Shown piece after piece: positions 16,615 to 25,076 of a stretch of DNA of 54,625 nt; position 1 is the first letter of the stretch; the number at the start of each line of letters is the position of its first letter. This DNA is from Atopobium deltae. Its GTDB lineage: Bacteria; Actinomycetota; Coriobacteriia; Coriobacteriales; Atopobiaceae. Under the pieces are notes generated by a model that did no database searches, was not told the DNA's origin, and worked only from the letters and a program-made list of their open reading frames with translations. The position numbers and the translations under genes were made by a program. The stretch is from contig NZ_KQ959516.1 in NCBI RefSeq assembly GCF_001552785.1, positions 1 to 54,625 of the forward strand. The letters are read 5' to 3'.

Positions 16615-17538
16615 TTAGGCAAGCTGTTCGAGCAGTTGTTTTTTGTATTGCAAAAAGCGTGGAGTGAGCGAGAAGGACTCTGCCAGCGTAGCATTTGCGC
16701 TCGTGTTTGCACTTGCGCTTACTTGCTCGCTTGCGCTTGGGCATGTATCTAGCTCTGTAACCATATCTGCAGGTGCGTCTAGATCCAAAACGCCTCTCTC
16801 GCAAGGGCGCTCAACACGTAATTCATACGAGATATGCGCGGGCGCGTGCGCAGGGTTTCCACCATCGATAGCACCGCCATTCTCGCCAGAAGCACCGCCA
16901 GTATGCAGGACGTAAATACGATCTGCCAGCACTAACGCCTCATCAACATCATGTGTCACGATAAGCGATGCAAGACCGAGCTTGCGAGCCATAGCCCTGT
17001 ACCATTCGCGCAGCTCAGTACGGGTAAGCGCATCAAGCGCCGAGAAGGGCTCATCGAGCAAAACCACGCGATTTCCCATCATGTAGGTACGAAGCAATGC
17101 GGCTCGCTGCTTCATGCCGCCCGATAATTGATACGGCCACAGCTCTTGCGTGCCGTCAAGACCAAAGATCTTGAAAAAATCCGTTGCTTCTTGCCGAGCT
17201 TGCGCGGGGGCCACCCCCGCGATAACGCGCGGCAAACAGACGTTGTCGATAACCGTTTTACTAGGGATGAGCAGGTCTTTTTGGAACATATAGCTCGCAG
17301 CGCCAGGGCGAGCGGTATGATCGGAGCCCTCAATGGTAACCGCGCCAGCGGTTGGTGCAACCAAACCAGCAAGAGCATGCAGCAAGCTGGTTTTACCGCA
17401 ACCCGACTTACCGATAAGCCCGACGATCTCGCCAGGAAAAACCTCTAGCGATACGTTTTGTACGATCACCTTGTTGTCCCACGAGACGCTTATCGATTTT
17501 GCACACAGTGCTGCTTGTTTTTGTGGAGCCTTTTGCAC
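16615..17538 (-). CDS. thiZ: ABC transporter ATPase, thiamine-precursor uptake (ThiZ-like)
   Basis: The 307-residue protein is a canonical nitrate/sulfonate/ThiZ-class ATPase. Walker A is GKSGCGKTS near residue 42, the Q-loop lies in SYMFQKDLL, the signature is LSGGMKQRAALLR near 140, Walker B is VVLLDEPFSALDALTR and the H-loop is IVTHDVDEAL. A 70-residue Ser/Ala/Thr-rich extension follows the ATPase domain. It starts at GTG with GGGAG upstream. It is the last gene of the thiX-thiY-thiZ operon, 18 bases after thiY, and the TPP riboswitch upstream gives the substrate class (hydroxymethyl- or formylamino-pyrimidine). Confidence 0.85.
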   Translation of the reverse strand: MQKAPQKQAALCAKSISVSWDNKVIVQNVSLEVFPGEIVGLIGKSGCGKTSLLHALAGLVAPTAGAVTIEGSDHTARPGAASYMFQKDLLIPSKTVIDNVCLPRVIAGVAPAQARQEATDFFKIFGLDGTQELWPYQLSGGMKQRAALLRTYMMGNRVVLLDEPFSALDALTRTELREWYRAMARKLGLASLIVTHDVDEALVLADRIYVLHTGGASGENGGAIDGGNPAHAPAHISYELRVERPCERGVLDLDAPADMVTELDTCPSASEQVSASANTSANATLAESFSLTPRFLQYKKQLLEQLA

Positions 17539-17556
17539 AGACGCTCCCCCGCTTTC

Positions 17557-18669
17557 TTATTTGGTCTTCTCGAGATACTTATCCGTCCAACCCGCATTCA
17601 CATCCAGCGCATGCTTCACCAGTTTGTTGTCGTTGAGCCACGTAAAGTAGCGGCTCCAGCGCTTCGCATCAATAACGCCCCAGCTCGAAGCGTCCGCCTG
17701 ATACTGTTTCGCCAAAAATTGCGCACTGGCTCGCACGAGTTTCTCGTCAAGTTCGGGAACTGCCTTCAGCAAAATGGACGCCGCATCGTTCGGATTCGAA
17801 ATCGCAAACTCGTAGCCCTTCTTCACGGCGCGCAAAAAGCCTTTGAGCTGGTCAGCGGACTTCTCCATAAAGCTGTTGTTGGCGATCAGAACGGGCGTGT
17901 AGAAGTCAAAAACGGGATCCATCGAGCTAAACGAGAAGTAATTCACGTCGTATTTTTGTACCTTGGCATTTTGATACGCCCAGCCCTCGTAGACCCACAC
18001 CGCGTCGAACATGTTGGCTTTGAGGCCCGACACCTCATCGTCGACGTTGTAGGGCACCATCGTGATCTTCGAAAAATCGCCGCCGTCGGTGGTCACGACC
18101 TGCTTAATCGTGGCCTGCTCGACGGGCATATCCCAGGTCGCGTAGCGGTGGTTTTCCATCTTTTTTGCCGAGGTAATGCTATCCGCGGCGCGGCTCATGA
18201 TGCCCGAGGTATTATGCTGGATAATTGCAGCAACAGCCGTAACGGGAAACGGATTATCCTGAGACAGCGCGTTGGCCACGTAATCCTGATACGAAACACC
18301 CACCTGGGCCTGGCCAGTGCCGACCATCGCTTCGGCAGAGTTCTCGGAACTCTGGATAAACTCCAGCTCAAGCCCCTCATCAGCGAAAAAGCCTTTTTCT
18401 TTTGCGACGTACAGCCCCGTGTGGTTCGTGTTGGGCGTGTAGTCCAAGCACAGGGTGAGCTTTGTTTTTTGCTTTGCAGCTGCGCTGCCTTTGGCGGCGT
18501 CGCCTTTTTGTTTTTGCTGGCTGCAGCCGAGCATGGGTGCGGCGAACGCTAGCAACGAAACACCCGTACCTGCTAAAAATTGCTTACGAGAAATTCGCCG
18601 TCCAGCAAGCTGCTGCCGAGCGCCTTGCTGTCCAGCATCCTGCTGTCGAGAAATTTGTGTGTGTGCCAT
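17557..18669 (-). CDS. thiY: ABC substrate-binding lipoprotein, THI5/NMT1-like (ThiY)
   Basis: The 370-residue protein starts with an Arg/Gln-rich leader containing RRISRKQF and a hydrophobic segment ending in a lipobox (APMLGCS near 50), so it is an exported lipoprotein, possibly by the Tat route. The mature part has the THI5-like pattern: LTLCLDYTPNTNHTGLYVAK, then FFADEGLELEFIQSSENSAEA, GWAYQNAK and the C-terminal WGVIDAKRWSRYFTWL. It should capture a thiamine pyrimidine precursor. Codons 8-22 come from a short DNA repeat (CCAGCA/CTGCTG), which explains the odd QQDAGQQGARQQ leader. The ATG follows AAGGAAAGG; the gene is 23 bases after thiX. Confidence 0.87.
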   Translation of the reverse strand: MAHTQISRQQDAGQQGARQQLAGRRISRKQFLAGTGVSLLAFAAPMLGCSQQKQKGDAAKGSAAAKQKTKLTLCLDYTPNTNHTGLYVAKEKGFFADEGLELEFIQSSENSAEAMVGTGQAQVGVSYQDYVANALSQDNPFPVTAVAAIIQHNTSGIMSRAADSITSAKKMENHRYATWDMPVEQATIKQVVTTDGGDFSKITMVPYNVDDEVSGLKANMFDAVWVYEGWAYQNAKVQKYDVNYFSFSSMDPVFDFYTPVLIANNSFMEKSADQLKGFLRAVKKGYEFAISNPNDAASILLKAVPELDEKLVRASAQFLAKQYQADASSWGVIDAKRWSRYFTWLNDNKLVKHALDVNAGWTDKYLEKTK

Positions 18670-18692
18670 GGTGTATATCCTTTCCTTGTGGG

Positions 18693-19535
18693 TTACCGTT
18701 GTTGATTAGCGTTGGATTGCGTGGGACGGTGCTCTTCTTGGCCAGCAGCGTGGGTTTCTTGCCCGCTGCGTTGGGTTTCTCGGTGTTTCCACGGCATGCC
18801 GACATACGCCAGACCGCGCATCGCCGCCATCAAAAGCAGCGACAAACTCGAGATGACGATGATCGAAGCAAACATGCGATCGTAGGCAAAAGACTTACGC
18901 ACGCGGGTCATATACACACCCAGACCTGCGATGCCACCGAGCCATTCGGCAATGACGGCGCTCACGATGGCGTAGGCCGCCGCAATAGAAAGCCCCGCAA
19001 AAAATTGTTCGAGTGCGGCGGGCATTTTGACGTGCCAAAAGATTTGCCAGCGCGAGGCATGCATAATGCGCATGAGGTCAATCATGTCGTGATCGACCGA
19101 CGCAAGGCCGCTCACAAACGAAACGAGCACGGGGAAAAACGAGGTTAGAATGACAAGAATAATTTTTGGAAGCAGCCCATAGCCAAACCACAACACAAGA
19201 AGCGGTGCAATGGCAATGGTGGGAATGGTTTGCGAGAGTGTCGCCAACGGCTCAAAGGCGAGGTAAAAGTCCTCGAAGCGATCCATGATGATGGCACATA
19301 TAACGGCGAGCACAACGCCGATAACTAAACCCAACAACGCTTCAACAAGGGTTGTTTGGGCGTGCATAACAAGAAGGCAGAACTCGTTAATCAGGGCAAA
19401 AACAACTTCGACAGGTGAAGGAAGCAAGTAATGCGGCACCAACTCGAGCGCCACCACCAGATGCCATACAAGCACCAAGGCGCCCAACGACGCTAACGGG
19501 TAAAGAATTTTTTTATGAGGTCGTATGCAAGTCAT
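18693..19535 (-). CDS. thiX: ABC transporter permease, thiamine-precursor uptake (ThiX-like)
   Basis: A 280-residue membrane protein of the BPD_transp_1/SsuC class with about six membrane segments. The coupling loop that meets the ATPase is ALEQFFAGLSIAAAYAIVSA near 175, of the EAA type. The start ATG has GAGGAAG upstream and is the first gene after the TPP riboswitch. The C-terminal 35 residues are Gln/His/Thr-rich and probably disordered. Together with ThiY and ThiZ it forms one importer; no thiamine biosynthetic gene lies nearby. Confidence 0.87.
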   Translation of the reverse strand: MTCIRPHKKILYPLASLGALVLVWHLVVALELVPHYLLPSPVEVVFALINEFCLLVMHAQTTLVEALLGLVIGVVLAVICAIIMDRFEDFYLAFEPLATLSQTIPTIAIAPLLVLWFGYGLLPKIILVILTSFFPVLVSFVSGLASVDHDMIDLMRIMHASRWQIFWHVKMPAALEQFFAGLSIAAAYAIVSAVIAEWLGGIAGLGVYMTRVRKSFAYDRMFASIIVISSLSLLLMAAMRGLAYVGMPWKHRETQRSGQETHAAGQEEHRPTQSNANQQR

Positions 19536-19582
19536 CCTTACTTCCTCTATGCTGTAGCCGAGCTCAAGAGCAAGAAGTATGA

Positions 19583-19670
19583 CTTGTTCCTACGCTGGCA
19601 TTATCCAGATCAGGTTATAGGTCGAATGATTGGGATCATTCCTCTCAGCCGCTCCCATGGGCACTCGTAT
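19583..19670 (-). promoter_or_regulatory. TPP (thiamine pyrophosphate) riboswitch
   Basis: On the minus strand the conserved elements read GGGAGCGGCTGAGAGG, then an ATGATCCCAATCAT hairpin, then ACCTGATCTGGATAATGCCA and GCGTAGGAAC. The CUGAGA and GAUCUGG/AUAAUGCCAGCGUAGG blocks are diagnostic of the THI element. It lies about 50 bases upstream of thiX and should shut off the transporter when thiamine pyrophosphate is plentiful. The short distance to the thiX start suggests control of translation, since no clear terminator lies between. Confidence 0.95.
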
Positions 19671-19823
19671 GAACGCGAGTGCTTCCATTAGCAGCTCCCT
19701 TTGTATGATGTTGTTATGAGCAGTATAGCGCAGTTGTGTGACGCGTGTGTTACTCGTCGTCGACAATTTATCATGACACTGCGCTGACATTTTGCCGCTG
19801 CAAGACGATCGCGACGCTTGATA

Positions 19824-20462
19824 CTACTCGTCGTCGCCGTCCTTATCACGAGTGCGCTTTTCGGACACTTCGCGCTTGCCTGCCTCATATTCGTCCGCAG
19901 TGAGCACATCTTCAATGCGCAGGTTAACGCCAGCCACTTCCAAACCAGTCATGCCGACGATTTGTTTGACAACCACCTTTTTGACATCCTCAAAAATCTG
20001 AGGGGCATAGGCGCCGTATTCGATGAGCACCGCCACGTTGACACGAACGGCATTGTCGGGCGTAACTTCAACGGTGACGCCGCGCGTCGGGCTGACCGCA
20101 CCAAAGGTTTCGTACACGCGATTGACCCAACCGCCACGCATGCCCAAAACACCTGGTACACCTTGTACGGCAAGCATGACGATTTTTTCGATAACCCCAT
20201 TCGAGAAAGTCAACGAATCTTCGCTGTTCAAATCCTCATCGGTGGCTTCGTCGTCGAGATTGGGGACGACCTCGATGGTTGCGGCGTCGTTTGCGTCGCC
20301 TGTGTTGGTGGTGTCGGCGGCAGCGGGATCGGTAGCGGCGCCAGTGTCAACTGCGTCGATCTTCTCGGCAGCTGCATCGCCGACAAGCTGCTCGGATGCT
20401 TGGGGATCGTTTTTTGACGAGAGCACTTGGTCAGTCTTTGGGGTGTTTGTCTGATCGGTCAT
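19824..20462 (-). CDS. Asp23/Gls24-family envelope stress protein
   Basis: About 212 residues. The N-terminal half is acidic and Ala/Thr/Asp-rich. The C-terminal half is the Asp23 domain: FSNGVIEKIVMLAVQGVPGV, then GVTVEVTPDNAVRVNVAVLI, YGAYAPQIFEDVKKVV and GMTGLEVAGVNLRIEDV. In Firmicutes Asp23 is tethered to the membrane by AmaP and accompanied by a DUF2273 protein, exactly the neighbours here. I chose the ATG at 20462 (AGGAAGGG upstream), which overlaps the end of the DUF2273 gene by about 32 bases. Cytoplasmic, membrane-associated; molecular role unsettled. Confidence 0.9.
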   Translation of the reverse strand: MTDQTNTPKTDQVLSSKNDPQASEQLVGDAAAEKIDAVDTGAATDPAAADTTNTGDANDAATIEVVPNLDDEATDEDLNSEDSLTFSNGVIEKIVMLAVQGVPGVLGMRGGWVNRVYETFGAVSPTRGVTVEVTPDNAVRVNVAVLIEYGAYAPQIFEDVKKVVVKQIVGMTGLEVAGVNLRIEDVLTADEYEAGKREVSEKRTRDKDGDDE

Positions 20463-20748
20463 AGAAAAAATCCCTTCCTGAAGCATCGTTCCCATTGATG
20501 TGTATCATGAGTTGTCGAATGCGACGTTTGAGCGCTTTTATGATGGTCGGTTTGCCGTCGAGCGTTTGGCCAAAGGCATAGCCGATAAAAACGCACAGAA
20601 GCATGAACATCGTCGGCCAAAAGCCGACAAAACGGATGAAAAGTGCACAGGCGCAGCCGACGCAGGCAAAGGTCAGTGCATGTCCCTTGCCAGGAAAACG
20701 CTGTTCAAACCACCTAACAGTTTTGGTATAGAGGTTGTCTTGGTTCAT
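20431..20748 (-). CDS. DUF2273-type small membrane protein
   Basis: 105 residues. A short soluble start (MNQDNLYTKTVRWFEQRFPG) is followed by two adjacent membrane segments (LTFACVGCACALFIRFVGFW and PTMFMLLCVFIGYAFGQTLD) and a basic tail (KALKRRIRQL). Length, topology and position between amaP and asp23 fit DUF2273. Probably part of the AmaP-Asp23 membrane complex. Confidence 0.82.
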   Translation of the reverse strand: MNQDNLYTKTVRWFEQRFPGKGHALTFACVGCACALFIRFVGFWPTMFMLLCVFIGYAFGQTLDGKPTIIKALKRRIRQLMIHINGNDASGRDFFYDRSDKHPKD

Positions 20749-20833
20749 TGTGTTTCACTTTCTTAAGCGTTGTGGCTATGCTTCTGTCGTCGTTGTTTAG
20801 CTCGCCGTGGTCGCGGCGTTGGCTGCGGTTGGT

Positions 20834-21568
20834 CTACTCGTTTTGAGTATGCGTCGTAGGTGTATACGTAATTTCATTATAGTGACTTTGCACGGGCTCA
20901 TTTTGAGGCGCTTGTGACTGCGATGACGCTGCTGGCTTTGCGTCAACGGAGTGCTTCTCGGCCCTCGCATGCTTCTCGACAGCGTTGTTCTTCTCGGCAG
21001 CACTGATCTTATCATCTGACCTGTCGTCATACTGATCATCGCGCTGGTCCTCGGGGCGAGTTTGGAATTGCACGTAGCTGATGTGCACCTTTGCCAGGTG
21101 GTCGCCGCATAAAAGCTTTAGCTCACGCGTCAGCGCATTGAGGAGCTCTTCCCCGCGACGCGCAACATCCATCACAAGGCGGGGCGAAACCCATACAGCC
21201 ACAAACACCGTGTTGTTCCTGTAAATATGGATCTGCACTTTGTACACCGAGATGTCGCCCTGCGCCTCGACAATATGCGTAACCTGCGAAGCAAGCGCAG
21301 CCTGCGTGATGGTGATAATGCCTTGTTGAGAATCGCGCAGCACGAGCACCTTAGGCGTGCGATAAAACAGGGCGTACCACAAGGCACCGATAAAGCCTGC
21401 TGCTACGATGCCCAGGCAGGCAAACAGGCTGTAGACCATGGTGTCAGTTTGCAAAAAACGTACTATCTGCGGCGGAAACACGTTGTACCACATGCACGCA
21501 AGTACAGCCGTCAACAAAAGCCCGATGATGGCATAGATTGATAAAAATATTCTTCGAAAGATCTTCAC
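20834..21568 (-). CDS. amaP: AmaP-like alkaline-shock membrane anchor
   Basis: The start is GTG at 21568 with a strong AAAGGAGGG (the frame stays open upstream but without support). About 244 residues: two membrane segments (IFLSIYAIIGLLLTAVLACM and MVYSLFACLGIVAAGFIGAL), then a GITITQAALASQVTHIVEAQ region and an Asp23-like alpha/beta region (VYKVQIHIYRNNTVFVAVWV), ending in a charged, repetitive Lys/Glu/His tail (NNAVEKHARAEKH). In Staphylococcus AmaP anchors Asp23 to the membrane. First gene of amaP-DUF2273-asp23. The tail's repeats coincide with three CTTCTCG words. Confidence 0.82.
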   Translation of the reverse strand: MKIFRRIFLSIYAIIGLLLTAVLACMWYNVFPPQIVRFLQTDTMVYSLFACLGIVAAGFIGALWYALFYRTPKVLVLRDSQQGIITITQAALASQVTHIVEAQGDISVYKVQIHIYRNNTVFVAVWVSPRLVMDVARRGEELLNALTRELKLLCGDHLAKVHISYVQFQTRPEDQRDDQYDDRSDDKISAAEKNNAVEKHARAEKHSVDAKPAASSQSQAPQNEPVQSHYNEITYTPTTHTQNE

Positions 21569-21654
21569 AAGACACCCTCCTTTAAGGGGTTTGCAATACC
21601 TTTTGCTCCTACGGGTGTAGCGACGGCGAGCACTACCCATACGTCTTATTATAT

Positions 21655-21690
21655 CTAAAAAAGCAGCCCAACTACAGGTTAGGCTGCTGT
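21655..21690 (-). terminator. Rho-independent terminator, downstream of yebC
   Basis: On the minus strand AGCAGCC-TAACCTGTAGTTG-GGCTGCT is followed by TTTTTAG. It separates yebC from the amaP group, about 120 bases after the yebC stop. Confidence 0.88.
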
Positions 21691-21807
21691 TCACACATAT
21701 ATTCGTACAAAGCTTATGCTCGCGCTGCCGAGAAGACCGACGAAGGCGTGATAAAACGACGGACGGCAACAGCCTGCAACGACAACGCAAAGCCGCGAGC
21801 GCTTCGC

Positions 21808-22608
21808 TTACTCGTCTTCCGCGAGTGCCTCGGCAATCTCGTCAGTGACGTTCATCGTGCTGTAGACGTTTTGTACATCTTCCAGTTCTTCCAAGCGATC
21901 GATGAGGCGCTGAACCTTCTTTGCATCAGCAACGCTTACATCGGTGGGCGTGGTGGGAACCATCGTCAGCTCGGAACCCTTAACTTCAATACCTCCAGCT
22001 TCCAAGCCCTTTTGTACGGACTGCAGCTTGTCATAGGCGGTGTAGACAATCCACTGATCGCCAGCGTCTTCGTAATCGTCACCCTCAGCCTCGGCAACAG
22101 CCATCATGAACTCATCCTCATCAACGGCGTTTTGTTTCGAGGGGACTTTTTTATCGTCACTTTCGATGATCTTCTCGACCGCAATTGAACCCTTGCGCTC
22201 AAACTGGAACGCTACCGAACCAGATGTTCCCAGGTTACCACCTGCGTGGGTAAAGGCCGAGCGAACATCAGCGGCGGTACGATTGCGGTTGTCGGTAAGG
22301 CACTCGACGTACAGTGCCACGCCCGCGGGGCCATAACCCTCGTAAGAAATGTTTTCGTACACCGAAGCGTCGGCACCCGAACCGAAGGCCTTATCGATAG
22401 CGCCCTTGATCTTTGCATTGGGCATCGAAACCATGCGTGCACGGGCAATAGCTGCAGCTAACGTAGCATTGTTATCCGGGTTGGGATCGCCACCGAGCTT
22501 AGCAGCAACGGTAATGTTACGGGAAAGCTTAGAGAAAAGCGAAGACCTTTTTGCGTCAATAGCAGCCTTCTTATGCTTTGTGGTAGCCCACTTTGAGTGT
22601 CCGGACAT
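21808..22608 (-). CDS. yebC: YebC/TACO1-family protein
   Basis: 266 residues starting with the family hallmark MSGHSKWATTKHKKAAIDAK, followed by KLSRNITVAAKLGGDPNPDN, the GYGPAGVALYVECLTDNRNR block and a C-terminal alpha/beta domain. Members bind DNA or the ribosome; some act as transcription regulators and some as factors that relieve translation stalling. An insertion of about 15 acidic residues (ESDDKKVPSKQNAVDEDE) in the middle makes it slightly longer than the usual 245-250. It ends in a strong minus-strand terminator. Confidence 0.95.
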   Translation of the reverse strand: MSGHSKWATTKHKKAAIDAKRSSLFSKLSRNITVAAKLGGDPNPDNNATLAAAIARARMVSMPNAKIKGAIDKAFGSGADASVYENISYEGYGPAGVALYVECLTDNRNRTAADVRSAFTHAGGNLGTSGSVAFQFERKGSIAVEKIIESDDKKVPSKQNAVDEDEFMMAVAEAEGDDYEDAGDQWIVYTAYDKLQSVQKGLEAGGIEVKGSELTMVPTTPTDVSVADAKKVQRLIDRLEELEDVQNVYSTMNVTDEIAEALAEDE

Positions 22609-22628
22609 TCATGTCTCCTTACGATAAA

Positions 22629-22669
22629 ACCTTGCGGTAGACCTACCGTAGACCTTGCGGTAGACCTAC
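22629..22669. repeat. 18-bp direct repeat upstream of yebC
   Basis: ACCTTGCGGTAGACCTAC occurs at 22629-22646 and 22652-22669, joined by CGTAG. Part of the unit is also inverted (GGTAG/CTACC), so hairpins are possible. It begins 20 bases upstream of the yebC start and lies in its leader. Confidence 0.6.
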
Positions 22670-22892
22670 ATCAAATTAATAACTCATCTAACCTTGTATA
22701 TATTACTCTTGCAGCGCACAAGAGAAAAGTGCTGCAGCGGCGGACGGCAAAAATCATGCGAAATCATCCAAAATCATCCAAAATCAAGCGGACTTTTTAT
22801 TGTCACGGCCTCCACGCTCTATAGACTATAGTACACTTGCAGCAGAGACAATGGCGGCGTGCAAAACGCACCGTGCGGCTAAAGGAGCAGCT

Positions 22893-23345
22893 ATGTTGTA
22901 CGTTGGAAATTTTAGTTACATCGATGCAACGGACGAGAACGAAAACTACTGCCTTATCCCCTGTTTGGTGGAGGCCCAAAACCTTGATGATGCGCTCGAC
23001 AAGTTCGCGCTCAAACTCGTGGAGCTCCACAATGACTCGAGTCTTATCAACGGCTCCGATCGCATTTATCTGGATTCGTTACTCGAGCTTACCGCCAATG
23101 GCGAGACACCCGTGGTCCTCAACTGGCAAAAGATTACTACCACCGATGAGGGTTTGTGCTCCATCTCGTCAGCGTTGCCCGAAGCAGACGAGGTCGACGG
23201 TGCTGCCTACAGCTTTGTGGACGATCATGCCGATGAGCTCGAAACTGAGTTCGAAACTCCCGATATCGAGAAGATCGACGAGCTCGAGGACGTTGAGGAA
23301 GAGCCGTTCTTAGACTTCACGCTTGATAACGAACTCGACAACTAA
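22893..23345 (+). CDS. Acidic cytoplasmic protein of unknown function
   Basis: 150 residues from an ATG with AAAGGAGC upstream. The N-terminal 65 residues look folded (MLYVGNFSYIDATDENENYC, LIPCLVEAQNLDDALDKFAL). The frame ends in a strongly acidic stretch (ELEDVEEEPFLDFTLDNELD). No signal peptide, membrane segment or metal motif is present. It is plus-strand and convergent with lgt, with only 40 bases between stops. Codon use matches the core chromosome. I do not recognise the family. Confidence 0.75.
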   Translation: MLYVGNFSYIDATDENENYCLIPCLVEAQNLDDALDKFALKLVELHNDSSLINGSDRIYLDSLLELTANGETPVVLNWQKITTTDEGLCSISSALPEADEVDGAAYSFVDDHADELETEFETPDIEKIDELEDVEEEPFLDFTLDNELDN

Positions 23346-23385
23346 CGCCCCTTGCGCACAGACTCACTATGAGCCACGTGGTAAA

Positions 23386-24201
23386 TTAACGCCTCAGTTG
23401 CTGCGACACCTTGCGCGCAAGCGCGAGCCACACCATAACTGCCCCAAGCGCCACCAAGGGAATGCTTAACACCATGCCCATGGTGAGCCATTGCGTGCCC
23501 AACAAATATCCAAGCTGCTCATCGGGCAAGCGCACAAACTCAACGGCAAAGCGAAATACGCCATAGAGCGCCAAAAAAAGCCCCATATAGCTGCCCTTAG
23601 GCAGCGGCTTTGTGCGGCGCGACAACGCATAGAGCACCACAAAAAGCACGAGGCCTTCCAACACTGCTTCGTACAGCTGAGAGGGATGACGCGCAACATC
23701 GCCTGGCACAAACACTACGCCCCAGGGCAAATCCGTAGGCTTGCCCCACAACTCTCCGTTAATAAAATTAGCGCAGCGACCAAACAACAATCCAACAGGT
23801 GTTCCAACGGCAGCTAAGTCGGCAACCGTAGCTGGCGAGAAACCCAAGTAACGGCACGCTAAAAACACAGCCAGCGCAGCTCCTGCAAGCCCTCCATGAA
23901 AGCTCATGCCACCTTCGCTTAAGATAAAAATCGAAAGCGGGTGTGCCACATAATATCCCGCACCATAAAAGAGCACGTAGCCTAAGCGCCCGCCAATAAT
24001 AATGCCAAACGCAGCGCTGACAAGCAGCGTTACCAAATCATCAAGCACAAGGCGCTGCTTCCAACGAGCAGCAACGCGATACATAACAAATCCTGCGCCA
24101 ATGACACCAAATAGGTATGCAAGCCCATACCAGCGCACCACGAACGGTCCTATCGAAAACGCGATGGGATTTAGATTTTGATACAGTTCATTGAGCCACA
24201 T
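23386..24201 (-). CDS. lgt: Prolipoprotein diacylglyceryl transferase
   Basis: 271 residues with seven membrane segments and the Lgt signature blocks in order: WYGLAYLFG near 24, GGRLGYVLFYG near 69, EGGMSFHGGLAG near 95, the catalytic GRCANFINGELWG near 140 and HPSQLYEAVLEG near 175. It transfers diacylglycerol from phosphatidylglycerol to the lipobox Cys of prolipoproteins, the first step for lipoproteins such as the ThiY-like and cyclophilin proteins in this window. The start ATG has only a weak upstream site. It follows the NifU-domain gene by 78 bases on the same strand. Confidence 0.96.
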   Translation of the reverse strand: MWLNELYQNLNPIAFSIGPFVVRWYGLAYLFGVIGAGFVMYRVAARWKQRLVLDDLVTLLVSAAFGIIIGGRLGYVLFYGAGYYVAHPLSIFILSEGGMSFHGGLAGAALAVFLACRYLGFSPATVADLAAVGTPVGLLFGRCANFINGELWGKPTDLPWGVVFVPGDVARHPSQLYEAVLEGLVLFVVLYALSRRTKPLPKGSYMGLFLALYGVFRFAVEFVRLPDEQLGYLLGTQWLTMGMVLSIPLVALGAVMVWLALARKVSQQLRR

Positions 24202-24279
24202 AGTTTCTCGTTACTCTTGTGTCGGATGTTATTTACAGACGGGGCGTTGCAGGCGTGCAGAATGTTGTTTGAGCGGTAT

Positions 24280-24972
24280 TTACATAATGGCCTCGACGCG
24301 CGTTACGCCAGGAACATGGTCACGTAAAATGCGCTCAATACCCATGCCGAGTGTCAGCGAACTCAAAGGGCAGCCCATGCAAGCGCCCGTCAGGCGCAGT
24401 GTTACCACACCATCGTCGTCCACGCCTACCAGCTCCATGTCGCCGCCATCGGCAATAAGGCTCGGGCGGATAATTTCGAGCGTTTCGCGCAGAAGCACCT
24501 CGTCAACCTTGACCTTCTCTCCAGGCTCATCATCGTCAAAGAAATTGTCATCAGAAGAGCCCGCCGCGGATTGCTGCGGCGAAGTGTACGCGCTAGCAAC
24601 GGGCGAACCTGCACCAAAACCAGTGCCGTAACCCATACCATAGCCCATACCGTAATCCGATCCATAATCTGCGCCGTAACCCATACCATAGCCCGTGCCG
24701 TAACCGATGCCATAATCCTCGGCATAGTTTGCGGCAAAATCATCCTCGTCAGTGGAGGAGGTGTCATCAGTTGATACGCCAGTGGTAGGCGCGTCGGCAC
24801 CCGCATCGGTGGCGGTGTGCGCGGCGGCGTCGATGCCTGTTGCAGCGGTGCTGCTGGTTTTAGTCACCTTGTCGCTGGCAGGTTTGGAAGCTTCGGCGAC
24901 TTCGTCGGGCTTCTCGGCATCGCCCTGTGCATTCGTATAAGGCTTATTGGTATCAAACGTATCGGCGCTCAT
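24280..24972 (-). CDS. NifU-like iron-sulfur scaffold domain with Gly/Tyr-repeat N-terminus
   Basis: The C-terminal 70 residues are a NifU domain (LRETLEIIRPSLIADGGDME, then GACMGCPLSSLTL with the CxxC that binds an Fe-S cluster, ending GVTRVEAIM). The first 150 residues are low complexity: an Asp/Thr/Ala-rich part, then about a dozen GYG/DYG units (GIGYGTGYGMGYGADYG and so on). The repeat comes from the DNA unit GGTATGGG(T/C)TA. The ATG has AAGGAG. It lies on the same strand between the U32 gene and lgt. Stand-alone NifU domains deliver clusters to target proteins; the Gly/Tyr tract is unusual. Confidence 0.88.
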   Translation of the reverse strand: MSADTFDTNKPYTNAQGDAEKPDEVAEASKPASDKVTKTSSTAATGIDAAAHTATDAGADAPTTGVSTDDTSSTDEDDFAANYAEDYGIGYGTGYGMGYGADYGSDYGMGYGMGYGTGFGAGSPVASAYTSPQQSAAGSSDDNFFDDDEPGEKVKVDEVLLRETLEIIRPSLIADGGDMELVGVDDDGVVTLRLTGACMGCPLSSLTLGMGIERILRDHVPGVTRVEAIM

Positions 24973-25076
24973 GAATTATCTCCTTGCTAGCACGCGTTTT
25001 GGACACGATATTCATTAGCGATATTGTACCCAGCTGCGGCGTGGCGGACGAGAAGATCCTCATAATTGTGCGAGTT

